From Brunnivagina elsteri CCALA 953 (lineage in GTDB: Bacteria > Cyanobacteriota > Cyanobacteriia > Cyanobacteriales > Nostocaceae), in contig NZ_NTFS01000013.1 of the NCBI RefSeq assembly GCF_002289455.1, forward strand, positions 1 to 36,017: 36,017 nt of DNA, written 5' to 3'. Position 1 is the first letter of the stretch; the number at the start of each line of letters is the position of its first letter. Of the stretch, positions 16,314-24,606 are shown piece after piece. Both the position numbers and the translations under genes were made by a program. The notes under the pieces were generated by a model that ran no database searches, was not told the origin of the DNA, and worked only from the letters and a program-made list of their open reading frames with translations.

Positions 16314-16347
16314 GATTTTAGACTATTCCCAATCCCCATTGCACAAT

Positions 16348-19269
16348 TTAATTTGATTGAATCCTCGCATCGAGAATTTTATCAATCCGATCTCGTGTCT
16401 CTAAAATATGGGCTTTGGTGTATTCATCATCCGAATGAACAGATTTTAACTTTTCATCAAGCTGCTTTAACTTATACCAGGCGATTGTGCGAGCATCTTC
16501 GGGAACACTACTAAAATCCTCCCCTTTACGTAATACCATTCCCGTCAAAACGTCTAAATAGCGTCTTTGTATGCCCCTTCGTAAGCTCGATATTTTAATA
16601 TCTCCGCGTTTAGGTTTAATTACTTCTGTCCAAATTCCAGATTGTAACGTATCAAACAATTCAGGAATCGTGAGTGATTTTCCTGATTTCGTTTTCAGTT
16701 CGATGTCTTTAATTCGAGATAATCTATCCCCAGACAATAAATCGACTAATACGGAACTCTGAATAAACAACACCAAATCGTGAATTGGATAATCTAAACG
16801 TCCCATTTGCGGATTACTACCCCAATGTCGCCATCTCGAAGGTGCTAATTTATTTAATAGTTCAGGTGGAAAATTGAAAGCATCGTCAGCAAAGACATAT
16901 TTCTGTAACGTTGCTAATGCTTCCCGTTGCTTTTCCACAGGAACAGGTTCAAATGGTAAACGCCCATTGCGATCGCTACTGCGAACTCGGTAAAATGATT
17001 GTCCACCAATATATTTTGTGGCGAAGAAAATATTCTGGAAGTAATTACCCAAAACTGTCCCAAATTGTTCACCGATATCGCTAATCCCGTCATCATTTGT
17101 CGGATAGCGCTTGTTGATTAAATCCCACAATTGCCGAGAGTTATCAAGCTGCCACTGGGAATATGTCAACACGTTACCACTATTATCCCAAGCATTGACC
17201 GTTGGATCGAGGTCAAACATGTCTTCGTCGGTAGAATAGCTTAATTCTGAGTTTACTGCCGATTCTTGGGCGATTTTTTCTAAAAATGGCTTTTCAGCGC
17301 TGGTTGTTGCCACTTGTATGGGTGCGTAACCATATTTAACTGCCCAATCGTCGTATGATCCAACCATATTGGGAAAATAATCACCCTGTTTAGTTCCTTT
17401 AGGGGCTATGTTGGGGGGAATATAATCCATTACCGATGTTGTTAAACCACGTTTGCGGGTAATTTCGGTGTTGTTCATCTCCTCTGGTTTCAACATCGTA
17501 CTACCTCGGAAATTATGCCGCAATCCCAGGGTATGTCCGACTTCATGGGCAATTATTAAGCGCAGATATTGATGAATGTAGGTTTTGATTTGTTCTTTGG
17601 TAGCTGGAACAGTGGGTAACATTGTCATTGTCATTTTGCCAACGGCAAATTGATTTGCTGCTTCTATCCCGTAACAAAGGTCATATTCCCCAGCGAGTCG
17701 AGAAATCTGACGGAGAAATCCGGTTTGATTTTGCTGTTGTTTGTCTTTTGGAAATACTTTAGCATCAAGTCCATTGGCACATAGCAAGCGATTTTGCATC
17801 AGTGCTGATATGGATGTACGATTTTGGGTTTGGTTGGGCTGGACAATTTGCCGATAGTCGTTTTTGAGGGCGCGAACAAAACCACCATCAACTAGTATAT
17901 CAGCATCCAGAATTTCCCCAGTGATGGGATTTACCCGTGATGGTCCCATTGCGAAGAATCCATCGACAGTATTGATCCAGCGAATTGTATTGTAACGAAT
18001 ATCTGCCGGGTCCCATGTCGCATTATCGGGCATTTGCTGGACTTGGATTGCGTCTTTAAATCCAATTTTGGCAAATGCTTCGTTCCACATCAATACCCCT
18101 TCTTTAATCGCATCCCGGTACTCGAAGGGGACAGCATTATCAATCCAGAAAACTATAGGTTTTTTGGGGGCAGAAATCGCCGCATTGGGGTCTTTTTTCT
18201 CTAGATTCCAACGGTTAACATACCTAACAAATGGGTCTCTGCGCTCATCGTTTGATAAATCTTGGTACGCCGTGATAAAATAACCGACACGTTCGTCAGC
18301 CAAACGAGGACGGTAATTATTATCTGCTAGTTGTGAGATGCTGTAGTGAATCCGGAGGGTAAAACCGCGACTATCTGCTAAAGCTTCAAAGTTGGGTAAA
18401 CCAGCTTCCTTGCTGCGTGGATTTCCGGCTCCACCAATAACATTCATCACCGATTCAACCTCGATATTTTGGGGAAAGGTTTTGGCATTCCCAAAATATG
18501 ACCCATCAGCACCACTCGCAACCCCCAAACTTGCCGACAATCCAGCTAAGTCAGTTAGTAATAAATCCCCTAAATCTATCAATAGGGTTTTGCGATCGCG
18601 ATTAATGCTTTTAATTGGAATATTGTACAGGACAGAATCGCTAAAAGAACGGGCGAGCGATCGCACCTGGGGGTCGCCTTCATTGGTACGAAAATTTACA
18701 TTGCGAACTACGAACTGAAGGTTATTATTTACCCGTTGAAAGTAAAATAAAAAGTCCTGTAATGGCATCCCACTATAGATACCTCCTTGACCAATCCCTG
18801 ATTCCAGCGTGGCTGTAGTCAAAAAGTTTTTATTTAGCTGTTCGGGTTTAATTTCCAAATAAATTTTATTCTTTTCTTTATTTCGGTATAAAGTAAACAG
18901 TCCATCCAAACGCTGAGTGTCTTTAGTCACCTCATCAAAAGCTTCTAATTCATCGCGTTTTGGTGGTTTGGTTTTTTCGTCAGGCTTTTTACTATCCTCC
19001 GGTTTCTTGGCAAGTTGTAAAAAAGGTTGGTGACTAGCTTGTTTAATATCTTCTACCACCCAAGCAAAATTCTGTGGCTGAACCTGCTTATTTTTGCCCA
19101 TTACCCACACTTGCCCTGGTTTCAATGCCTTTTTTACCCCTTCGTCTTTACCAATGGGGGTAGCGACGGTTTTGGCTACAGCATTTTCAGAAGAAGAAAG
19201 TGCGATCGCATTGGAAATACCCAAAACCAAACCATGTAACAAAACAACATAACAAGTTAACCGCTTCAT
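16348..19269 (-). CDS. Secreted zinc metalloprotease (DUF5117 type)
   Basis: A large secreted protease of 973 residues. A signal peptide occupies about the first 25 residues, and a ~550-residue N-terminal part follows (the DUF5118/DUF5117 region of this family). The metzincin core is HExxHxxGxxH as HEVGHTLGLRH at 575-585, with His575, His579 and His585 as zinc ligands and Glu576 as the base. A Met-turn candidate is Met614 in SVMDYIPPN. A C-terminal helical region runs to residue 973. Family members are periplasmic or extracellular; their substrates are not established. The start has AAGGA about 10 nt upstream. Neighbours are not functionally linked, and a 634-bp spacer upstream leaves room for regulation. 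Confidence 0.93.
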   Translation of the reverse strand: MKRLTCYVVLLHGLVLGISNAIALSSSENAVAKTVATPIGKDEGVKKALKPGQVWVMGKNKQVQPQNFAWVVEDIKQASHQPFLQLAKKPEDSKKPDEKTKPPKRDELEAFDEVTKDTQRLDGLFTLYRNKEKNKIYLEIKPEQLNKNFLTTATLESGIGQGGIYSGMPLQDFLFYFQRVNNNLQFVVRNVNFRTNEGDPQVRSLARSFSDSVLYNIPIKSINRDRKTLLIDLGDLLLTDLAGLSASLGVASGADGSYFGNAKTFPQNIEVESVMNVIGGAGNPRSKEAGLPNFEALADSRGFTLRIHYSISQLADNNYRPRLADERVGYFITAYQDLSNDERRDPFVRYVNRWNLEKKDPNAAISAPKKPIVFWIDNAVPFEYRDAIKEGVLMWNEAFAKIGFKDAIQVQQMPDNATWDPADIRYNTIRWINTVDGFFAMGPSRVNPITGEILDADILVDGGFVRALKNDYRQIVQPNQTQNRTSISALMQNRLLCANGLDAKVFPKDKQQQNQTGFLRQISRLAGEYDLCYGIEAANQFAVGKMTMTMLPTVPATKEQIKTYIHQYLRLIIAHEVGHTLGLRHNFRGSTMLKPEEMNNTEITRKRGLTTSVMDYIPPNIAPKGTKQGDYFPNMVGSYDDWAVKYGYAPIQVATTSAEKPFLEKIAQESAVNSELSYSTDEDMFDLDPTVNAWDNSGNVLTYSQWQLDNSRQLWDLINKRYPTNDDGISDIGEQFGTVLGNYFQNIFFATKYIGGQSFYRVRSSDRNGRLPFEPVPVEKQREALATLQKYVFADDAFNFPPELLNKLAPSRWRHWGSNPQMGRLDYPIHDLVLFIQSSVLVDLLSGDRLSRIKDIELKTKSGKSLTIPELFDTLQSGIWTEVIKPKRGDIKISSLRRGIQRRYLDVLTGMVLRKGEDFSSVPEDARTIAWYKLKQLDEKLKSVHSDDEYTKAHILETRDRIDKILDARIQSN

Positions 19270-19903
19270 TCAAATCCATCCTTGGCAATCAAAACCCCGA
19301 TTACTTCCAGTATCGGCAAGCTACAACAGCTTTCCCAACCCGATACATCCAACTTCACCTGAAGATGCTTTTAACCACCTGATATCAAGCAATTAAAAAT
19401 TCAGGTATTTTTTGCACTATTTTGCTGTAGTATTCTTGCAAACAATCATACGGGTATGTGGCTCAATCGAGGATACTTGCATAAGCAAGTATACTTATCA
19501 GTAGCAAACAGTACATAATTATGTTCATACACAACTAGCGTTCATATGAAACACGAAATAGTATAAACAGAACTATTAGCAAATTTATCTTTGGCGACAA
19601 ATCAAGTATTTTTTCATTACATATTTTATTTTGACAAAAGATAAAAAATCAATCTGCGAGGAGGAACACTATCTGAACTATTAACACAAAACATGCCAAT
19701 AAATACCACTACTTCTTATTTTGATAAATATATACTAGCTAGACTGTGATGATTCAAGTAATATACAAGCACAAAAATACACTCAATACCTTGAATATCT
19801 ATGAAGCAAAATAGAAAAAGCAAACAGCAAAAGACAAACAGAACTATCCAGTCTATTTTCAAGTAATTAATTCCACCTGTAACAAGAATATAAATTAGTA
19901 TCA
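19270..19903. other. Long spacer between divergent genes
   Basis: About 630 AT-rich bp between the metalloprotease and the large pentapeptide gene. A perfect stem-loop lies at 19473-19492 (ATACTTGC, ATAA, GCAAGTAT). A strong ribosome-binding-like GAGGAGG (19659-19665) has no useful start codon close behind. A leftward frame (19716-19988) runs into the next gene's start and is hydrophobic AT-rich noise. No gene is seen. Confidence 0.6.
19473..19492. promoter_or_regulatory. 8-bp inverted repeat, possible operator
   Basis: ATACTTGC and GCAAGTAT flank ATAA, 204 bp upstream of the metalloprotease start. The symmetry and intergenic position fit a dimeric regulator site or a transcript hairpin. No regulator can be named. 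Confidence 0.35.
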
Positions 19904-21631
19904 GTGGATACAGAAATGTCAGATTTATCCCAAGCTTGGAAGCGTTTGAGAACCTATATGCGGAATTCTTGGTTGCCAGAAAATTCAAACCAAGAGCTAG
20001 TCACTAGTAAAATATTATTCACCTTGAGAAAAAATGTTAAAAAACAAAAACAAGTATCTGAACCTTTAGACAAAAATTTACAAGAATTACTAATTGAGGA
20101 AAAACTTACTACTACGCTTCAAGAATGGGTACAAGTAGATAGTAAATTAAATTGGCTGATTGATAATACAGATTTCCATACAGAAATTTATAATTTATTT
20201 GGAGAAGAATCACTCAAAGTCGAAATTCTCCAAGCGCTAATGAAAAAGCTCATCAATAGTCAGCAATTTCGCCCAGTTCAACTTTTTCAACGTCTAGAAA
20301 ATTTCTACAGTCGTTGGTGTCAAGGAGAATTTATAGACGCTCCTCCTCATCAGAATTTCCCACAAAAAAAACTCCTCCAAATTCAATCTAAAAATACTAG
20401 CCTGGGATTACGTCAGGTAGATATATATACCGGGTTAAATTTAATGATTTTACTTTTAGCTTTACACGGTTACGCACAACAAAACGAAGAACTTAAACAA
20501 AAGATAATTTTTTATCCCTCTGGTCAACCCGACACCGAAAACTTCTTCACATCCCAACTATTGCGTGTCATTAACTACAGCGATGCCATAGAAATTGGCA
20601 ACTTTAGTAACATTGTTGGCGAATTTCTTCACGGTGGTAATTTTAGTGGTGCTTACTTGGGAGATGCCAACCTCACAGGTGTGAACTTTAGTAATGCCCA
20701 GCTAACAGGTACATATTTGGGAGATGCTAACTTGACGGGGGCAAACCTGAGCAATGCCAACCTCAGTGCTGCTAACTTAGGGGATGCCAATCTGAGCGGT
20801 GCAAATCTCGGTGGTGCTATCCTCAGACGTGCTGACCTTAGTAGTATCAATTTTAGCGGTAGTAATCTCAGTAATGCTGACCTGAGTCATGCCGATCTGA
20901 GTAATAGTAACCTCAGCAGCTGCAACCTGACAGGGGCAAACCTAACAGGAGCAAACCTGACGGGGGCAAACCTCCGAGACGCTGACGCGAGTAATGCCAT
21001 ATTCAGACAAGCAACCTGCTTTGGTGCAAATCTCAGTGGTGCAAATATGATGACGGCAAATATGAGTTACACTGACCTTTGTCGTGCCGATATTAGTGGT
21101 GTAAATCTCGAAAATGCCGACCTCACGGGTGCAAATCTGAGCGACTCGATACTTTTTAGCGCTAACCTAAATAGTGCGATCGCGCAGGCAGCTGACCTCA
21201 GTTATGCCAAATTAAGCGGTGCTAAACTCAATAATGCCAACCTGCAAGGTGCAATTCTTTTGGGTGCAGATTTGAGTGGGGTAGACCTGAGTAATGTTAT
21301 TTTAAATGAAGCTGACTTGAGTGGGGTTACACTCAGTGAAGCTGACCTTCGGGATGCAGATATGAGCGAAGCTATTTTATTGGGTACTGACTTGAGTTTT
21401 GCCAATTTGAATCGGGCTAATCTGAGTGGTAGCAATTTGACTGGGGCAATTTTGAGTGGTGCTGATTTAAGTTATACCGATTTTAGTTATGCAATTTTGG
21501 GAGGTACTGACCTCAGTGATGCTAACCTTGATAAGATGACTTGGAATGAGAATCAAGCTTGGGAAGGGGTGCGAGGGTTGGAAAGTGCGATGAATATGCC
21601 GATCGCGTTACGGCAAAAGTTGGGATTGTGA
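19904..21631 (+). CDS. Large pentapeptide-repeat protein with helical N-terminus
   Basis: Two parts are seen in the 575 residues. Residues 1-240 are mostly helical and include RQVDIYTGLNLMILLLALH (170-188) and YPSGQPDTENF (204-214). As I remember, these segments also occur next to the repeats in cyanobacterial NACHT/STAND proteins, but no P-loop is present here. From about 241 to 555 run some 60 pentapeptide repeats of the A(N/D)LSX type, which should form a long beta-helix. The C-terminal cap (WNENQAWEGVRGLESAMNMP) is typical. The frame opens at a GTG (19904), but ATG 19916 (MSDLSQAWKRL) is the more natural start. No signal peptide is present, so it is cytosolic. Confidence 0.88.
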   Translation: MDTEMSDLSQAWKRLRTYMRNSWLPENSNQELVTSKILFTLRKNVKKQKQVSEPLDKNLQELLIEEKLTTTLQEWVQVDSKLNWLIDNTDFHTEIYNLFGEESLKVEILQALMKKLINSQQFRPVQLFQRLENFYSRWCQGEFIDAPPHQNFPQKKLLQIQSKNTSLGLRQVDIYTGLNLMILLLALHGYAQQNEELKQKIIFYPSGQPDTENFFTSQLLRVINYSDAIEIGNFSNIVGEFLHGGNFSGAYLGDANLTGVNFSNAQLTGTYLGDANLTGANLSNANLSAANLGDANLSGANLGGAILRRADLSSINFSGSNLSNADLSHADLSNSNLSSCNLTGANLTGANLTGANLRDADASNAIFRQATCFGANLSGANMMTANMSYTDLCRADISGVNLENADLTGANLSDSILFSANLNSAIAQAADLSYAKLSGAKLNNANLQGAILLGADLSGVDLSNVILNEADLSGVTLSEADLRDADMSEAILLGTDLSFANLNRANLSGSNLTGAILSGADLSYTDFSYAILGGTDLSDANLDKMTWNENQAWEGVRGLESAMNMPIALRQKLGL

Positions 21632-21705
21632 GTTTAAATGTGGTTGGATAAATAAAGTAAAATATTTATTTAACCGCCAAGTCGCCAAGGGAAGAGGTTC
21701 ATGAA

Positions 21706-22431
21706 TTATTTGGGACTGTTTTGTATGTTTTTACATAGTACTGGAAAGGGTAGAGAATTAATATCTTCAGATGCGATGATTCGTTCCCAGGTTTTAGTTT
21801 CAGGAAACCATTTAAAACCTGCTTGTTTTGCTAAGTCTCGTTCTTGGTAGGAAACTAATGCAACACATCGTACTTTTGGACGTATGGCTTTAATAAATAA
21901 TCCTTGTAAGTCTTCTATAACGTCAAATAAAGCTGCAATTAATTGACAGTCTGTTAATGCACGATGGTTGGCATAAACTCCGATTCCGTGAGCTAATACT
22001 AAATCGACTAAAGATGGATGGGAACGGGTTTGTTTGGGGAATTCAAAGTCATTATAAGTGCATATCCAAGGTAATTCTTCTCCTTGTGAATTCAGCAGTT
22101 TTGGTAATATGATTTCACCGTTTTTTCTTCCAAACCATTTTTTATCAAATTCGGCATTATGTGCTATCACAAAATCTGCCATTTTTGCCATTCTACAAAT
22201 TTCTGCAATTCCAGCTTCAGCAGTTTCTACAGATATATCTAGTAAAATGTCAATGGAAATATGGTTGATGTTTTCAGCAGGGTTTTGCTTTGCTGGAAGT
22301 AAAGTTGATGTTTGTTGAATAGGAGATTGATGTTTGACTGAGTACAAAATTGCGCCAATTTCTATTACTTGTCCTTGTTCAATTTCTAAAGCAGTTGTTT
22401 CTGTATCAATAATCAGAATATTTTCAACCAT
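21706..22431 (-). CDS. DEDDh 3'-5' exonuclease with C-terminal extra domain
   Basis: A DnaQ-like exonuclease of 241 residues. All catalytic motifs are present: DTET with Asp9 and Glu11 (ExoI), HNAEFD with Asp96 (ExoII) and HRALTDC with His156 and Asp161 (ExoIII, DEDDh type). It should remove nucleotides from 3' ends of DNA or RNA. No polymerase domain is attached. Residues 186-222 add a small segment, VRCVALVSYQERDLAKQAG then FKWFPETKTWERI, like the DUF5710-type domain (advance over a Lys/Ala-rich helix, then W-x-P-x-x-K-x-W). In other proteins this domain accompanies DNA-handling enzymes. The gene converges with the pentapeptide gene and stands alone. Confidence 0.88.
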   Translation of the reverse strand: MVENILIIDTETTALEIEQGQVIEIGAILYSVKHQSPIQQTSTLLPAKQNPAENINHISIDILLDISVETAEAGIAEICRMAKMADFVIAHNAEFDKKWFGRKNGEIILPKLLNSQGEELPWICTYNDFEFPKQTRSHPSLVDLVLAHGIGVYANHRALTDCQLIAALFDVIEDLQGLFIKAIRPKVRCVALVSYQERDLAKQAGFKWFPETKTWERIIASEDINSLPFPVLCKNIQNSPK

Positions 22432-22959
22432 ATATGTGTATGCAAATGTATACTAAAAACGGTTAGAACTTTACTTTTAACAAGCGTGAAAATCTTGAAG
22501 AGACTTCTGTAAGTAGCTAGCTACAGTATGACAGGAGTCCAGATTTTACCCGTTTGCAGTATATTTAACTGTATAAAAACCTAAATAATGCAATTAAGCT
22601 TATATCGGTTGGGCTTTTACTTATTTATACTCAATGCAGGAATATTTGAGGTGCGATCAAATTATTAACTATTCCTAATTTACCCTGTAAAAATAGGGTA
22701 TATGTGTTTCTTAAATCACTTTTATAATTACTGAATATTTCCGTACAATTTTAATCATTTTCAAATTCCTGTTCAGCTTCCTATCTCAACTTACGGAGTA
22801 CTTTTTACGCATCAAAGCGATAACTATTAACGGAGGGTAGATGCAAAATCAGGTTTTAAGAACTTTAATGTATTATCGAATTAATTAAGTGTGTTAGTTG
22901 GTTAAATACTCACTTTATTGAGTATATTAGATATAGAGAGAAAATAAAATTAGATACCT
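22432..22959. other. Spacer between exonuclease and PadR genes
   Basis: It holds a 12-bp palindrome GTAGCTAGCTAC (22513-22524) within a CTGTA/TACAG frame, the PadR-proximal inverted repeat listed separately, and a 14-codon frame at 22841-22888 (starting MQNQVLRT) with GGAGG only 4 nt before its ATG. I do not call that frame a gene. The rest is featureless and AT-rich. Confidence 0.55.
22906..22925. promoter_or_regulatory. Candidate PadR operator
   Basis: ATACTCA and TGAGTAT flank CTTTAT, 34 bp upstream of the padR start codon. PadR regulators commonly bind inverted repeats in their own promoters, so this is a reasonable autoregulatory site, inferred from position and symmetry only. Confidence 0.45.
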
Positions 22960-23496
22960 ATGGCAATTTCCCATGCAATTTTGGCAGCTTTATTAGAGTG
23001 TTCTTGTAGTGGTTACGACCTATCAAAGCGGTTTGCGGGTTCGGTTGGTTTTTTTTGGCACGCAACCCAACAGCAAATTTACCGTGAATTGAGTAAATTA
23101 GAGGAACAAGGATATGCGATCGCAGAAGTGATTCACCAGGAAGGAAGACCTGATAAAAAGGTACTTTCGATTACGGAGACGGGAAAGGATTTCTTACGTG
23201 ACTGGATTAAGGAACCTTTGGAGGTTAGTCCATTAAAGGATGAGTTGTTGGTGAAAATGTTTGCTGGTGAACTGGTAGCAAAAGCAACTATTATCAAGGA
23301 ATTAGAGAATCATCGTTCTCAACATAAAATAACTTTAAATACCTATTTAGCAATAAAAAATAAGTTTTTTCCCGAACCAAATACTTTACCTTTAATTGAA
23401 AAATATCGTTACTTAACCTTACAGAAGGGAATTAGTCATGAAACCGAGTGGTTATCTTGGTGTGAGAATGCGATCGCATTTTTGCAAGAAGCATAG
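22960..23496 (+). CDS. PadR family transcriptional regulator
   Basis: A 178-residue regulator. The N-terminal winged helix (residues 1-80) carries the PadR marks HAILAALLECSCSGYDLSKRF and WHATQQQIYRELSKLEEQGY, followed by the wing GRPDKKVLSITETG. A C-terminal helical dimerisation domain (about 90-175) is of the Vir_act_alpha_C type and ends TEWLSWCENAIAFL. Such proteins are usually ligand-responsive repressors. No obvious target gene lies beside it: what follows is a broken kinase fragment and a convergent plsY. An inverted repeat just upstream may be its operator. Confidence 0.93.
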   Translation: MAISHAILAALLECSCSGYDLSKRFAGSVGFFWHATQQQIYRELSKLEEQGYAIAEVIHQEGRPDKKVLSITETGKDFLRDWIKEPLEVSPLKDELLVKMFAGELVAKATIIKELENHRSQHKITLNTYLAIKNKFFPEPNTLPLIEKYRYLTLQKGISHETEWLSWCENAIAFLQEA

Positions 23497-23570
23497 TCAG
23501 TCTCATCTTTTACCGACAAAGAAGCAATTTTGCTGGAGTTGGTAAGCGATCGCACTGTGAATAAGTATAG

Positions 23571-23681
23571 AAACCTGCGATCGCGAAACAATGTGTGGAT
23601 TTGCATCAAGGAGAAATTACAGTCAATAGCGTAATTAATCAAGGAACAACATTCAGCGTTATCCTATCCCAAACAAATTAA
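23571..23681 (+). pseudogene. Histidine kinase C-terminal remnant
   Basis: One frame reads KPAIAKQCVDLHQGEITV and then NSVINQGTTFSVILSQTN before a stop. This matches the last ~36 residues of a HATPase_c domain: the helix after the G2 box (LAIAKQCVDLHGG in typical kinases), a Gly-x-Ile strand and the final GTTFSVxLP strand. A stop codon (TAG, 23568-23570) lies directly upstream in frame and no start exists. The rest of the kinase is missing. GCGATCGC sites at 23547 and 23577 flank the break, so recombination between such repeats may have deleted the body of the gene. Confidence 0.75.
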
Positions 23682-23727
23682 AGAAAATTGAATATTAATT
23701 AATCGAGCTAAAATACCATAGGGGAGA

Positions 23728-24426
23728 CTAATTAGCAGGATTAGTAGTCTCTCCTGCTGCTTCTATAACTGCGGTATTTTGTCCTAATTTTGGTTCTGTA
23801 CCTGCCATTAATCGCTGAACATTGCTACGGTGACGAATAATTACATACAACCCACCTACCACAACAAACAAAATATAAGCTAAAGGTTGATGTCGCAAAA
23901 TTATAAATATGGGAACTGCGATCGCACCACAAATTGAACCCAGGGAAGCAATCCGCGATATTGCCACAACAGTCGCAAAAACGCCAAGGGTAGCCAAACC
24001 AACTTGCCAATCCATTGCTAATAAAAGACCCAAACTTGTTGCTACAGATTTGCCTCCACTAAAGCCAATAAATATGGATTTGCTATGTCCAATTATGGCA
24101 AATGCTCCCGCCAATATTACCATCCAAGGTTGCCAATTTTCGGGATTTATTGTTTGGGGAATTAGACTTTGATTCGATGCGAATTCAAAGAACCTGTAAA
24201 CAAGGAAAATTGAGATTACACCTTTTAAACAATCTATGAATAAAACAAAAGCACCTGGTCCTTTTCCCAAAGTTCTCAAGACGTTGGTTGCACCAGTTGA
24301 ACCAGAACCAACTTCGCGAATATCAATACCTTTTAACAATTTTGCTGCTGTATAACCAGTGGGAATTGAACCTAGTAAATAAGCAGAAATTAGAATAATT
24401 CCACACAAACTTAGCCAAATATTCAT
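23728..24426 (-). CDS. plsY: Acyl-phosphate glycerol-3-phosphate acyltransferase PlsY
   Basis: PlsY transfers an acyl group from acyl-phosphate to glycerol-3-phosphate, the first acylation in phospholipid and glycolipid synthesis, in the cytoplasmic membrane. The 232 residues hold the family motifs: motif 1 YLLGSIPTGY near the N-terminus, then IDIREVGSGSTGATNVLRTLGKGPG, and GHSKSIFIGFSGGKSVATSLG (motif 2 region). Several membrane helices lie between. The C-terminal tail of about 25 residues is longer than usual and rich in Glu, Thr and Ala. It is the last gene of the leftward run with mlaE, DUF3119 and DUF3086, 180 bp after DUF3086. Confidence 0.95.
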   Translation of the reverse strand: MNIWLSLCGIILISAYLLGSIPTGYTAAKLLKGIDIREVGSGSTGATNVLRTLGKGPGAFVLFIDCLKGVISIFLVYRFFEFASNQSLIPQTINPENWQPWMVILAGAFAIIGHSKSIFIGFSGGKSVATSLGLLLAMDWQVGLATLGVFATVVAISRIASLGSICGAIAVPIFIILRHQPLAYILFVVVGGLYVIIRHRSNVQRLMAGTEPKLGQNTAVIEAAGETTNPAN

Positions 24427-24493
24427 ATTAAATGGGGGGAATTGGGAATTGGGGATTGGTTAGGGTTGTGAATACAATAATTTGCAATTTTTC

Positions 24494-24554
24494 TTGTGGG
24501 GCAGGCATCCTGCCTGCTACTAAATCAAGAACGGGCAGGATGCCCATTCCACAA
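24494..24554. repeat. Nested hairpin repeat upstream of plsY
   Basis: The left half TTGTGGGGCAGGCATCCTGC is an imperfect inverted copy of the right half, which ends in GGATGCCCATTCCACAA. Each half also folds alone (GCAGGCA-TCC-TGCCTGC; GGGCA-GGA-TGCCC). A GGGAATT-type microrepeat adjoins at about 24433-24462. Confidence 0.75.
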
Positions 24555-24606
24555 TATATGTAAATTATTTAGATTTCATTCTTTAGTAACTATTAAGCAT
24601 TAACTA

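Larger units (their letters stand above)
15711..16347. other. Repeat-packed spacer upstream of the NrtA-like gene
   Basis: About 640 bp without a credible gene; the two open frames that cover it (15798-16088 rightward, 15837-16061 leftward) consist of repeats. It contains the GGTTTCTCCC/GGGAGAAATC element (15902-15969), a TTGGGT...ACCCAA hairpin (16030-16057), the hairpin element at 16144-16210 that recurs at 32005-32073, and an ACCCGA/TCGGGT stem (16291-16313) just past the metalloprotease gene. Confidence 0.7.

Noticed and set aside
19716-19988. Leftward hydrophobic 90-codon frame
   Set aside because: It overlaps the start of the pentapeptide gene, and its Leu/Phe/Ile-rich sequence follows from AT-rich DNA; no ribosome binding site.
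22841-22888. 14-codon frame with GGAGG upstream, possible leader peptide
   Set aside because: The spacer of 4 nt is too short, there is no terminator or stacked codons suggesting attenuation, and padR follows 71 bp later without linkage.
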